Source: Polaribacter sp. (GTDB lineage Bacteria; Bacteroidota; Bacteroidia; Flavobacteriales; Flavobacteriaceae). From it: 64,000 bases of DNA. The stretch is taken from contig JAQWGI010000026.1 in NCBI GenBank assembly GCA_029238315.1, positions 147,671 through 211,670 of the forward strand, read 5' to 3'. The notes beneath the pieces are model-generated. The model made no database searches, was not told the origin of the DNA, and saw only the letters and a program-made list of their open reading frames with translations. Shown piece after piece: positions 42,367-51,159 of this stretch (its first letter is position 1; each line of letters opens with the position of its first letter). Made by a program: the position numbers and the translations under genes.

Positions 42367-44274
42367 ATGGCAAAAGGAAATATCAATGTATCGGTAGAAA
42401 ACATTTTTCCGTTAATTAAAAAATTCTTGTATTCTGATCACGAAATATTCTTACGTGAATTAATTTCTAACGGAACAGACGCAACAACAAAATTAAAGCA
42501 CTTAATTGCAATTGGCGAAGCAAAAGTAGAATTAGGCGACGCTAAGATTGAAATTAGTATTGACAAAGACAACAAAACCATTTCTATTAAAGACAATGGT
42601 TTAGGAATGACTGGTGATGAAGTTGAAAAATACATCAATCAAATTGCTTTTTCTGGTGCAGAAGAGTTTTTAGAAAAATACAAAGATGACAAAAATGATA
42701 CAGGCGTTATTGGTCACTTCGGATTAGGTTTTTATTCTGCTTTTATGGTTGCTCATAAGGTAGATATTATTACAAAATCTTTTAAGGATGAAAACGCAGT
42801 AAAATGGTCTTGTGATGGATCTCCACAATACAGCTTAGAGCCACATGATAAAACAGAAAGAGGAACTGAGATTGTTTTACACATTGCAGAAGATTCTTTA
42901 GACTTTTTAGAAGAATCTAAAATTTCTGGCTTATTAACCAAGTACAATCGTTTTAATCAAATTCCGATCAAGTTTGGTACTAAACAAGTAAACGACCCAG
43001 ATTTTACGCCAAAAACTACCAAAGACAAAGACGGTAAAGAAACTACTGAGCCACACAAACAAATCGATGTAGACAACATCATCAACAATGTAAATCCGGC
43101 TTGGACTAAAAAACCAGCAGATTTAGAAGATGAAGATTATAAAAATTTCTACAGAGAATTGTATCCAATGCAATTTGAAGAGTCTTTATTTCACATCCAT
43201 TTAAATGTTGATTACCCGTTTAACTTAACCGGAATCTTATACTTCCCAAAGTTAAGTCCGAATATGGACATGCAAAAAGACAAAATTCAACTGTACCAGA
43301 ATCAAGTTTTTGTGACGGATAACGTAGAAGGAATTGTACCCGATTTCTTACAGATGTTAAAAGGTGTCATCGATTCTCCAGACATTCCATTAAACGTTTC
43401 TAGATCTGGCTTACAAGCAGACGGAGCTGTTAAGAAAATCTCTGGATACATCACCAAGAAAGTAGCTGACAAATTAAATTCTCTATACAAAAATAATCGT
43501 GAAGATTTTGAACAAAAATGGAACGATATTAAAGTGATTATTGAATACGGTATGTTATCTGACGATAAGTTTTTTGACAAAGCTAAAAACTTTGCGTTGT
43601 ACCCAAGTGTAGACGATACTTTTTTCAATTTAGAAGAATTAAAAGAAAAAACCAAAGATGCGCAAACAGATAAAGATGGAAATCAGATTATTTTGTATGC
43701 ATCACACAAAGAAGCGCAACACAGCTATATACAAGATGCAAAAGCAAAAGGATATGAAGTGTTGTTATTAGATTCTCCTATTGTTGGTCACTTAATTCAG
43801 AAGTTAGAAACGAGCAATGAAAAGTTAAAATTTACACGTGTAGATGCTGATCATATTGATAATTTAATCAAAAAAGATGATGCGGTAATTTCTAAATTAT
43901 CTGACGAAGAAAAAGAAACGTTAAAACCAATTATTGAAGCTGCTGTACCAAAAGAAACGTACACTGTACAATTAGAAGCAATGGATTCTTCTGCGTCTCC
44001 GTTTATAATTACAGTTCCAGAATTTATGCGTAGAATGAAAGAAATGAGCGCAACTGGTGGCGGAATGATGGGTATGGGAAATATGCCAGATATGTACAAC
44101 TTGGTTGTCAATACAAACCACGAGTTGGTTGGACAAATTCTAAATACCAAAACGGCAAAAAAACAAGAGCGTTTGATCAAACAATCTTTTGATTTGGCAA
44201 AACTATCTCAAAATCTCTTGCATGGTGAAGCGTTAACCAACTTTATAAAACGTTCGTACGAATTAATTAAATAA
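42367..44274 (+). CDS. htpG: Molecular chaperone HtpG (Hsp90)
   Basis: A 635-residue ATP-driven chaperone homodimer. The GHKL ATP site shows Glu31, Asn35 and Asp38 (FLRELISNGTDA), then DNGLGMTGDEVE and the lid segment GVIGHFGLGFYSAF. Length is typical, without the charged linker insertion of eukaryotic Hsp90; a short Asp/Lys-rich stretch is seen near residue 215-235. It has its own terminator. Confidence 0.97.
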   Translation: MAKGNINVSVENIFPLIKKFLYSDHEIFLRELISNGTDATTKLKHLIAIGEAKVELGDAKIEISIDKDNKTISIKDNGLGMTGDEVEKYINQIAFSGAEEFLEKYKDDKNDTGVIGHFGLGFYSAFMVAHKVDIITKSFKDENAVKWSCDGSPQYSLEPHDKTERGTEIVLHIAEDSLDFLEESKISGLLTKYNRFNQIPIKFGTKQVNDPDFTPKTTKDKDGKETTEPHKQIDVDNIINNVNPAWTKKPADLEDEDYKNFYRELYPMQFEESLFHIHLNVDYPFNLTGILYFPKLSPNMDMQKDKIQLYQNQVFVTDNVEGIVPDFLQMLKGVIDSPDIPLNVSRSGLQADGAVKKISGYITKKVADKLNSLYKNNREDFEQKWNDIKVIIEYGMLSDDKFFDKAKNFALYPSVDDTFFNLEELKEKTKDAQTDKDGNQIILYASHKEAQHSYIQDAKAKGYEVLLLDSPIVGHLIQKLETSNEKLKFTRVDADHIDNLIKKDDAVISKLSDEEKETLKPIIEAAVPKETYTVQLEAMDSSASPFIITVPEFMRRMKEMSATGGGMMGMGNMPDMYNLVVNTNHELVGQILNTKTAKKQERLIKQSFDLAKLSQNLLHGEALTNFIKRSYELIK

Positions 44275-44315
44275 AACGTTCGTACAAGCAAATGTAAAAG
44301 GTCTTTACAAAAAAC

Positions 44316-44347
44316 GAAAACCGCTCTATTTTCATAGAGCGGTTTTC
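44316..44347 (+). terminator. Terminator after htpG
   Basis: GAAAACCGCTCTAT and ATAGAGCGGTTTTC form a 14-bp perfect stem with a TTTC loop, followed by TCTTTT. Confidence 0.92.
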
Positions 44348-44481
44348 TCTTTTAAGAGGGTTATGTCAGTGCGATCGGAGTTGAAACGAAATACATAAAA
44401 GAGGTATTACAAGCAAAAGCAAAGTAATCTTTTTGTAATTAATAAGCATATTTCATTGCATATACAGTAACAAAATCACAT

Positions 44482-44510
44482 AAAAAAAGCCCTTGAAAAT
44501 TCAAGAGCTG
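44482..44510 (-). terminator. Terminator after the LysM lipoprotein gene
   Basis: On the minus strand AGCTCTTGA and TCAAGGGCT pair (one mismatch) and are followed by seven Ts, 26 bases past the stop codon. Confidence 0.75.
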
Positions 44511-44535
44511 AAGCAGTAGTAGACATGCACTGTTA

Positions 44536-46179
44536 TTATTCTAATCTCTTTAAACTCAAATCAGGCTGGTATTCTAACAAAAACAATCCGTTGTTTTGAG
44601 AAATACCAAAAGGCTTTTTCTCTAGCTTAAACTTGCTCTCTACCCTGTAAGATATACCTTCTTTAAATGTAGCTTCTAAACTTTTACCTGAAGCCAACCT
44701 CATAATCACATCATAGGTTACATCAAAACCGCGCGTTGCATAATAAGAGGGCAAGGCTTTATTTCGCGCTAAATATTGCTTGTTAAAAACCCTTGCAGAC
44801 AAAGCACTTTCATCTACATAAGTAGCTGTTACATAAACAAATTTTAGCTGTGCCAATTTGTTATTGGTTACATTTGTATACTTCTCAAAACCAAATAGTT
44901 TTACAGAATAATTTATTTTTTCTTGTGGCGTTTCGTCTTCATTTTCTGGTTCTGGTGGTTCCGGAAAACTAATTAAGCTATTGATGGCATCTGAAGCTAC
45001 CACATCGTTATCTGTTGCTATAATTACCCAGTTATCAATCAAAGTAGAATCTGGTTGCATCATTTTTAAAAAGCGTTCTTGTGCAATATATCCGTAATTT
45101 GGCACGATTTCATGAACTTCATTGACAGCTTCATGTTTCTTTAAAAAGGACGCGATCTCACGAACTTCATTGATAGATGCCGTAGTAGAATCTCCAACTA
45201 TAATGATGTTTTCATTGGTATACGATTTAGATACAAAAGCTAACAACTTTTCTTTATATAGCTGTTTGTCTGGAGATGTTTTTACAATATTGGTTGCCTT
45301 AAAAGAATTTTGAGCTTTCGAATAAATAGGAAAAACCAACGGTGAAGTCACACTTCTTGCTAATAATTTTGTTTCATCTGAATAGATAGAGCCAATGATT
45401 ACATCTTCATTCTCGAAAGCATTCTCTGCAATCAACTCGTTAATTTTTGTATTTCTATCTTCCGTGTCAAAAACGGTAAAATCTATTTGAACTCCTTGAT
45501 TTCTTATCGAATCTACAGCCAATTCTGCGCCTAAATAAAAGTCGGTTACAATATTAGGCAGCGCTCTATTTTTAAAAATATCATGAGCCAATAAGGTGTC
45601 AAAAACCTTCGCTCTAAAAGGCAGCAATAACGCTACTTTTACAGCCGCATTTTCTGAAATTGTGTCCGTGTAAATTGCATCCAACAGTTCGTCCTTAATG
45701 CGCTTTTTTATTTTGATAATTGCTCCTAATTTTAGTCCTTCAGAAAGTTCGGGATTCAACGCTAATAAATCTGCCTGTAGCACGTTATAAAATCTTGTTA
45801 GGCTATAAAATGTATCTCCTTTTCGTACGCTATGTAAAAGAAAATCTCTAGTGATGTCTGCTTTTAAACCAGCTACATTCTGAATGGAGTCTTTTTGAAT
45901 GGTATTTAATGAAATTTCATTTTTAGTAACAGCTACTTTTTGTACATTGAGTATTGTTTTTGTATTCGGAATAACAATCTCGGTATTTGGTTTTGGTCTT
46001 CTACCAACCGCTGGATTTAAGCGTAATAAATCTTTGGTCGGAATGTCTAACTTTTTTGCGATTACACGCATCGTTTCTCCTTCTTTTACTTTATAGGTAA
46101 CAATTTTTTTTTGTTGACCACAAGAAATAGCAACACCCGAAAAAACAAATAAGATTGCTAATAATTTAAAATGCTTCAT
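44536..46179 (-). CDS. LysM lipoprotein with a periplasmic-binding-protein-like domain
   Basis: A 547-residue lipoprotein. The lipobox ends in Cys20 (FVFSGVAISC). Two LysM domains follow, at about 28-72 (YKVKEGETMRVIAKKLDIP) and about 110-155 (HSVRKGDTFYSLTRFYNV). The rest (about 180-545) matches type I periplasmic-binding folds such as leucine-binding proteins (KVALLLPFRAK... and YLGAELAVDSIRNQG). It is thus anchored in the outer membrane and probably tied to peptidoglycan while sensing or binding a ligand. A LysM-binding-protein gene next to guaA is familiar to me in flavobacteria. Confidence 0.85.
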   Translation of the reverse strand: MKHFKLLAILFVFSGVAISCGQQKKIVTYKVKEGETMRVIAKKLDIPTKDLLRLNPAVGRRPKPNTEIVIPNTKTILNVQKVAVTKNEISLNTIQKDSIQNVAGLKADITRDFLLHSVRKGDTFYSLTRFYNVLQADLLALNPELSEGLKLGAIIKIKKRIKDELLDAIYTDTISENAAVKVALLLPFRAKVFDTLLAHDIFKNRALPNIVTDFYLGAELAVDSIRNQGVQIDFTVFDTEDRNTKINELIAENAFENEDVIIGSIYSDETKLLARSVTSPLVFPIYSKAQNSFKATNIVKTSPDKQLYKEKLLAFVSKSYTNENIIIVGDSTTASINEVREIASFLKKHEAVNEVHEIVPNYGYIAQERFLKMMQPDSTLIDNWVIIATDNDVVASDAINSLISFPEPPEPENEDETPQEKINYSVKLFGFEKYTNVTNNKLAQLKFVYVTATYVDESALSARVFNKQYLARNKALPSYYATRGFDVTYDVIMRLASGKSLEATFKEGISYRVESKFKLEKKPFGISQNNGLFLLEYQPDLSLKRLE

Positions 46180-46259
46180 GTCATTTAATTTTCTGTCTTA
46201 GAAATTTTTCCTAAAACAAGAATTCCAATTCATTTAACTCAAAAATATACTAAAAAGTA

Positions 46260-47795
46260 TTATTCCCACTCAATCGTAGCAGGAGGTTTAGAACTGATAT
46301 CATACACAACTCTATTTACACCTTTTACTTTATTGATAATATCGTTTGATGTTTTTTGCAAAAACTCATACGGTAAATTAACCCAATCGGCAGTCATTCC
46401 GTCTGTACTTTCAACGGCTCTTAAAGCAACCACTTTTTCATAAGTTCTTTCATCCCCCATCACACCTACTGAATTTACAGGCAGTAAAATAGCACCAGCT
46501 TGCCATACTTTATCATACAAACCGCTGGTTTTTAATCCATTGATAAAAACAGCATCTACTTCTTGTAAAATCGCTACTTTTTCTGGCGTAATATCTCCCA
46601 AAATACGAATTGCCAATCCGGGTCCAGGAAAAGGATGTCTTCCTAATAATTCTTTATCAATTCCCAGAGAGGCCCCCACTCTTCGTACCTCATCTTTAAA
46701 AATCATACGCAACGGTTCTACAATTTTTAGCTTCATAAAATCTGGCAAACCTCCAACGTTATGATGACTTTTAATGGTCGCAGAAGGACCGCCGTTTACA
46801 GAAACAGATTCGATAACATCAGGATAAATAGTTCCTTGTGCTAACCATTTTGCATCAGAAATTTGATTTGCTTCTGCATCAAAAACCTCTATAAACGCGT
46901 TGCCAATAGCTTTTCTTTTTGCTTCAGGGTCAGACAAGCCTGCCAAGGCTTTCATAAAACGCCCAGAAGCATCAACGCCTTTTACATTTAACCCCATTCC
47001 TTCATATTGTTTTAAAACGTCAGAAAATTCGTTTTTACGAAGCAAGCCATTATTTACAAATATACAATGCAAGTTTGTACCGATGGCTTTGTGCAATAAA
47101 ACAGCGGCAACAGTAGAATCTACACCTCCAGACAATCCTAAAACCACCTTATCATCTCCTACTTTAGCCTGAATGTCTTTAATTGTACTTTCTGCAAAAG
47201 AATCTGGTGTAAACGTTTGTGCAACTCCAGCTATTTTAACTAAAAAATTTTCTAAAAGCTGTTTTCCATCTGTAGAGTGATACACTTCTGGGTGGAATTG
47301 AATCGCATAGGTATCTTCTCCTAATATCTTATAAGCTGCGTTTTCTACATCGTGTGTGCTTGCCAAACGCAAACCTCCTGTTGGCAATTCTTTAATGGTG
47401 TCTGAATGACTCATCCAAACTTGACTTCCAACAGAGATATTTTCAAAGAAAACCTCCTCTTTTTTCACAAATGATAAGTTAGCACGCCCATACTCTCTTG
47501 TATTAGATTGACCAACCAACCCGCCAGAAAAATGTGCTAAATATTGGGCACCGTAACAAACAGCCAATAAAGGTTTTTTTCCTCTAATTTCAGATAAATC
47601 TGGGTGTGGAGGATCTTCAGACCTTACAGAAGAAGGGCTTCCTGATAAGATAACTGCTTTAAAATCGCTGCTGTTTTTTGGTGGTTTGTTATACGGATGA
47701 ATTTCACAATAAATGTTTAATTCTCTCACTCTTCGTGCAATTAATTGTGTGTATTGCGAACCGAAATCTAATATAAGTACGTTGTGTTGTTGCAT
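46260..47795 (-). CDS. guaA: GMP synthase (glutamine-hydrolysing)
   Basis: A 511-residue enzyme that aminates XMP to GMP. I used the ATG at 47795 over a TTG two codons upstream. The class I amidotransferase domain has Cys80 ([11 protein letters not shown]) and FHPEVYHS; the PP-loop is [12 protein letters not shown] and the C-terminal dimerisation domain ends PATIEWE. Length is typical. Confidence 0.96.
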   Translation of the reverse strand: MQQHNVLILDFGSQYTQLIARRVRELNIYCEIHPYNKPPKNSSDFKAVILSGSPSSVRSEDPPHPDLSEIRGKKPLLAVCYGAQYLAHFSGGLVGQSNTREYGRANLSFVKKEEVFFENISVGSQVWMSHSDTIKELPTGGLRLASTHDVENAAYKILGEDTYAIQFHPEVYHSTDGKQLLENFLVKIAGVAQTFTPDSFAESTIKDIQAKVGDDKVVLGLSGGVDSTVAAVLLHKAIGTNLHCIFVNNGLLRKNEFSDVLKQYEGMGLNVKGVDASGRFMKALAGLSDPEAKRKAIGNAFIEVFDAEANQISDAKWLAQGTIYPDVIESVSVNGGPSATIKSHHNVGGLPDFMKLKIVEPLRMIFKDEVRRVGASLGIDKELLGRHPFPGPGLAIRILGDITPEKVAILQEVDAVFINGLKTSGLYDKVWQAGAILLPVNSVGVMGDERTYEKVVALRAVESTDGMTADWVNLPYEFLQKTSNDIINKVKGVNRVVYDISSKPPATIEWE

Positions 47796-47888
47796 GTGCA
47801 AAAATACTACAAGAATCTCTATTTTTTTACAACTATTTTCATTTTTTTTATTCGTAATAAAATCAAAAGAGTTGTCCTTGTTTTGGAG

Positions 47889-48953
47889 TTAAAATTGATA
47901 TACAATAGCATTGATGTTCATCCCAGAACCAACAGATGCAAAAAGAACAATATCTCCTTTATGTACTTCTTGATTTTCTATATGCCCTTTTAATACTAAA
48001 TCTAATAAGGTAGGAACGGTTGCTACAGAGCTATTTCCATATTTATGGATATTCATGGGCATCACTCCTTCTGGAGCTTGTTGTTTGTACAATCTGTAAA
48101 AACGCTTGATGATTGCTTCATCCATTTTTTCGTTAGCTTGATGGATGAATACTTTTTGAACCTCATCAATAGACACGCCACTCTTGTCTAAAGCCGTCTT
48201 CATGGCTTGCGGAACATTGTTTAGCGCAAATTCATAAATTTTACGACCATTCATCTTAATGTAGCGAACATCTGGATCCTCATTTTTATCATAAGAGTTT
48301 CCAAAGTACAAATAAAATGCTTCATCTTTGGCAAAAGTTTGTGTAGCATGACTTAAAATACCGGAAGACAAATCAGTTGTTTCTTCTACAATACAGGCTC
48401 CAGCTCCATCACTAAAAATCATAGTGTCTCTATCGTGTTTATCGACTACTCTAGACAAGGTTTCTGCGCCAATAACCAAAACTTTTTTTGCCATTTTAGC
48501 TTTGATAAAAGCTTGTGCTTGAATGACACCTTCTATCCATCCTGGGCAACCAAATAAGATATCATAGGCCACACAATTGGGATTTTGAATTTCTAATTTG
48601 TGCTTTACTCTTGTCGCTAAACTAGGTAAAATATCACTCTGAATGGCTGCGCTTTTTACATCCCCAAAATTATGTGCTAAAATAATGTAATCCAATTCTT
48701 CTGCATCAATACCAGCATCCTCTATCGCTTTTTGAGCTGCAAAAAAAGCAATGTCAGAAGTTAATAAGTTAGGAGTAGCATACCTTCTTTCTTCAATACC
48801 GGTTATCGCCTTAAATTTAGCAATAACAACATCGCTGGGTGCCTCAATTAAAGACCCGTCTTCATTTAAAAATTGATGTTGTAAAAATTTTGCGTTCTCT
48901 TGTACAATTGAAGGAATGTAACATCCGGTTCCTGTAATTTTTGAGTTTACCAT
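47889..48953 (-). CDS. Ketoacyl-ACP synthase III-family protein (FabH-like)
   Basis: A 354-residue KAS III-fold protein. The triad is Cys136 (DILFGCPGWIEGV), His in FIHQANEKMD and Asn in HKYGNSSVAT. It is a second, divergent KAS III beside canonical fabH. Substrate is unknown. It is on the same strand as guaA and upstream of it, with its own region of about 158 bases before truncated haemoglobin. In flavobacteria such copies may make methylketones or special starter units, but nothing here decides this. Confidence 0.86.
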   Translation of the reverse strand: MVNSKITGTGCYIPSIVQENAKFLQHQFLNEDGSLIEAPSDVVIAKFKAITGIEERRYATPNLLTSDIAFFAAQKAIEDAGIDAEELDYIILAHNFGDVKSAAIQSDILPSLATRVKHKLEIQNPNCVAYDILFGCPGWIEGVIQAQAFIKAKMAKKVLVIGAETLSRVVDKHDRDTMIFSDGAGACIVEETTDLSSGILSHATQTFAKDEAFYLYFGNSYDKNEDPDVRYIKMNGRKIYEFALNNVPQAMKTALDKSGVSIDEVQKVFIHQANEKMDEAIIKRFYRLYKQQAPEGVMPMNIHKYGNSSVATVPTLLDLVLKGHIENQEVHKGDIVLFASVGSGMNINAIVYQF

Positions 48954-49111
48954 TGTATTGATTTTCTAAGTAAATTATATGACCTTTAACAAAGTAACAA
49001 TTTTTTAATGGTAAATTTCAGCACCAAACCAACTTTTATTTCTTTTTATGGAATCTTTAAAATTGGGAGATCTTTTTTATGAAAAACAAATTTTTTCTCC
49101 ATTAATCTGAC

Positions 49112-49492
49112 CTAATTGTAAAGCTTCATTTTTACCTGTAAGACCGTAGCAATAGAATTAGCCCTGTCTATAATATTTTGAGCAATTTGCCCCTCAAAAG
49201 AAGTGTTGATGGTAGTGGTTAAAAACAACAGCCATTTTGTAAAGTGTGCTTTTTTAAATGGAACTTTTTTATTAAAATCTAAGTGTTTTTGCAATACATT
49301 ATTTTGATACCTATTTGTGTGTAATAAAACATCTTGCCAAAAATCTGTAATGGTATCAATATGGATTTCTAAATGATTTTGCTGTACAATTTCTTCAAAA
49401 AAAGGGGCCATTTCAGCATCTGTAGTTAATTTTTCATAAAAGGCTGTAATGATAAAGTGAAGGTCTTCTCTGGTAGCAATCTCTTTTTTCAT
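49112..49492 (-). CDS. Group III truncated haemoglobin
   Basis: A 126-residue 2-on-2 globin. Proximal His83 (FKKAHFTKWLLF) and B10-type Tyr19 (FYEKL) fit trHb III, which lacks the long pre-A helix. It would bind heme and react with O2, NO or peroxide in the cytoplasm. The start ATG overlaps the cdd stop (TAATG) by one base, so the two are coupled. The pairing with cdd is positional. Confidence 0.88.
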   Translation of the reverse strand: MKKEIATREDLHFIITAFYEKLTTDAEMAPFFEEIVQQNHLEIHIDTITDFWQDVLLHTNRYQNNVLQKHLDFNKKVPFKKAHFTKWLLFLTTTINTSFEGQIAQNIIDRANSIATVLQVKMKLYN

Positions 49493-49974
49493 TACAAATA
49501 AGAACGATCAAAGGAGAAAGGCAATAGAGACAGTAAAGAAGCCGTTTTTACAATTTGACCAACCTCTCCCATAAAATAAATTTCAATGGATTCTTTTTGG
49601 TTAATTTCGTATTCAGACAAGGTTTGCCTGCAAGCACCACAAGGGCCAACTGGTTGATCTACTTTGGTATTTGATGAACTTGCCGTAATAGCGAGTTGCT
49701 TTACTTTGACTCCTGGAAATTCAGATCCAGCTTTCCAGATAGCCACTCTTTCTGCACACATTCCAGATGGATAGGCTGCATTTTCCTGGTTATTCCCTAA
49801 GATTACTTGCCCATTTTCTAATAACAACGCAGCACCTACTTTAAATCTTGAATAAGGGGCATATGCTTTTTCACGTGCTTCTACTGCGCGTTGCATTAAT
49901 ATTTGTACCTCAGAAGGCAATTCTAAAAATTCTTCAAAAATAGTTGCAGTCGCTACAACATCAATTTTTCTCAT
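49492..49974 (-). CDS. cdd: Cytidine deaminase
   Basis: A 160-residue zinc enzyme that makes uridine from cytidine. The zinc site is Cys73-Ala-Glu75 (GMCAERVA) and Cys112-Gly-Ala-Cys115 (GPCGACRQ). It is the tetrameric, short form. The gene lies between porV and the truncated haemoglobin gene, 32 bases after the former, in the conserved T9SS locus. Confidence 0.95.
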   Translation of the reverse strand: MRKIDVVATATIFEEFLELPSEVQILMQRAVEAREKAYAPYSRFKVGAALLLENGQVILGNNQENAAYPSGMCAERVAIWKAGSEFPGVKVKQLAITASSSNTKVDQPVGPCGACRQTLSEYEINQKESIEIYFMGEVGQIVKTASLLSLLPFSFDRSYL

Positions 49975-50006
49975 ATTAAATGGTAAGTAGTATCGCTACG
50001 AAAGTA

Positions 50007-51122
50007 CTAATAATCATAATAAATTTCGCCTAAATCAAATGATAATGAGAAACGCAGTGTATTTTCTAGCGGATGATTGATGTCTGAGGCATTCATTAAA
50101 TACGATAAATCTAGAGAAAAAGCTTGTGCTTTGAACCCTCCACCCATTGTAAAATATTGTCTATTTCCTTTCATTTCACTTTCATGATAATAACCTGCTC
50201 TTACCGCAAATGCATTGTTATATAAATATTCTGCACCCAAGGCATACGTAAACTCTTTAATCTCTTCGTTAAAACCGTCTGGGGCATCTCCAAAAGAAGA
50301 AAACATTCCAGATAAAAAACCTTTTTCTCTATCTGAACCGTCTGGTTGTGGAGTTGGTACTAGTAATTTAGTAGTTTCTACATTAATTCCAATTACATTA
50401 AAATCGTCTAAGACAAAGTCAAATCCAGCACCTAATTTTAAATTGGTCGGAATAAAATCTTCTTTTCCTGCAACATACGAAACTTTAGGTCCGATGTTTG
50501 CAATGTTAAAACCTAAACGATACCTTCCATTAAAATCGCCAAAATTCTCTTCTTCTGACCTGTAATACCCTGAGATATCAACAGCAAAAGAATTGACAGA
50601 TTCAATATTGGTGTTCTGCACACTTAATTTATAATTAGAATGCAAGTACCGCAAACCAACACCCATCGAAAAAGTTTCACTTAATTTCAATGCATAGGTT
50701 CCAGAAAGAGCTAGTTCATTAGGATTTTCTGTTCCAATCGGATTTCCACCAGCATCTGTCAAATCAATTTTACCCAAAGAAAAATATCTAAAATCTACCG
50801 CCCAAGCATCATTTTCGCTAATTCGATTGATGTATGAAACACCTCCAATAAATATATCATCTACCAAATTTCGTAACCATGGTGTGTAATTCACTCCAAT
50901 ACTAATCTGGCTAGTATTGAATGCTATTTTAGACGGATTGTGAAATAATGAAAAAGCATCTGAAGAAGTTGCAACTCCAACATCTCCCATACCTCCTGCT
51001 CTTGCATCTGGGGTAATTAATAAAAATGGTGCTGCAGTTGTAATTGGATTGGTCTGGCTTTTTACAGTATGCACCATTAAAACACTAAACATTACCGTTG
51101 CCAATACATAACTTTTTTTCAT
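50007..51122 (-). CDS. porV: T9SS outer-membrane protein PorV
   Basis: A 371-residue FadL-like outer-membrane beta barrel. I took the ATG at 51122 (MKKSYVLATVMFSVLMVHTV) as the start; a second ATG four codons upstream is possible. The N-terminus after cleavage has LLITPDARAGGMGDVGVAT, the PorV/LptO signature. It guides T9SS cargo to the PorU sortase at the surface and is transcribed with porU, 37 bases downstream of it. Confidence 0.93.
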   Translation of the reverse strand: MKKSYVLATVMFSVLMVHTVKSQTNPITTAAPFLLITPDARAGGMGDVGVATSSDAFSLFHNPSKIAFNTSQISIGVNYTPWLRNLVDDIFIGGVSYINRISENDAWAVDFRYFSLGKIDLTDAGGNPIGTENPNELALSGTYALKLSETFSMGVGLRYLHSNYKLSVQNTNIESVNSFAVDISGYYRSEEENFGDFNGRYRLGFNIANIGPKVSYVAGKEDFIPTNLKLGAGFDFVLDDFNVIGINVETTKLLVPTPQPDGSDREKGFLSGMFSSFGDAPDGFNEEIKEFTYALGAEYLYNNAFAVRAGYYHESEMKGNRQYFTMGGGFKAQAFSLDLSYLMNASDINHPLENTLRFSLSFDLGEIYYDY

Positions 51123-51159
51123 TTTTCGTATCATTTTTTCATTTTTTGTAAAAACGCAT

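Noticed and set aside
47889..48953. Second canonical fabH
   Set aside because: The triad is present, but the surrounding sequence is divergent from the canonical gene at 41014-42021, so it is listed only as FabH-like.
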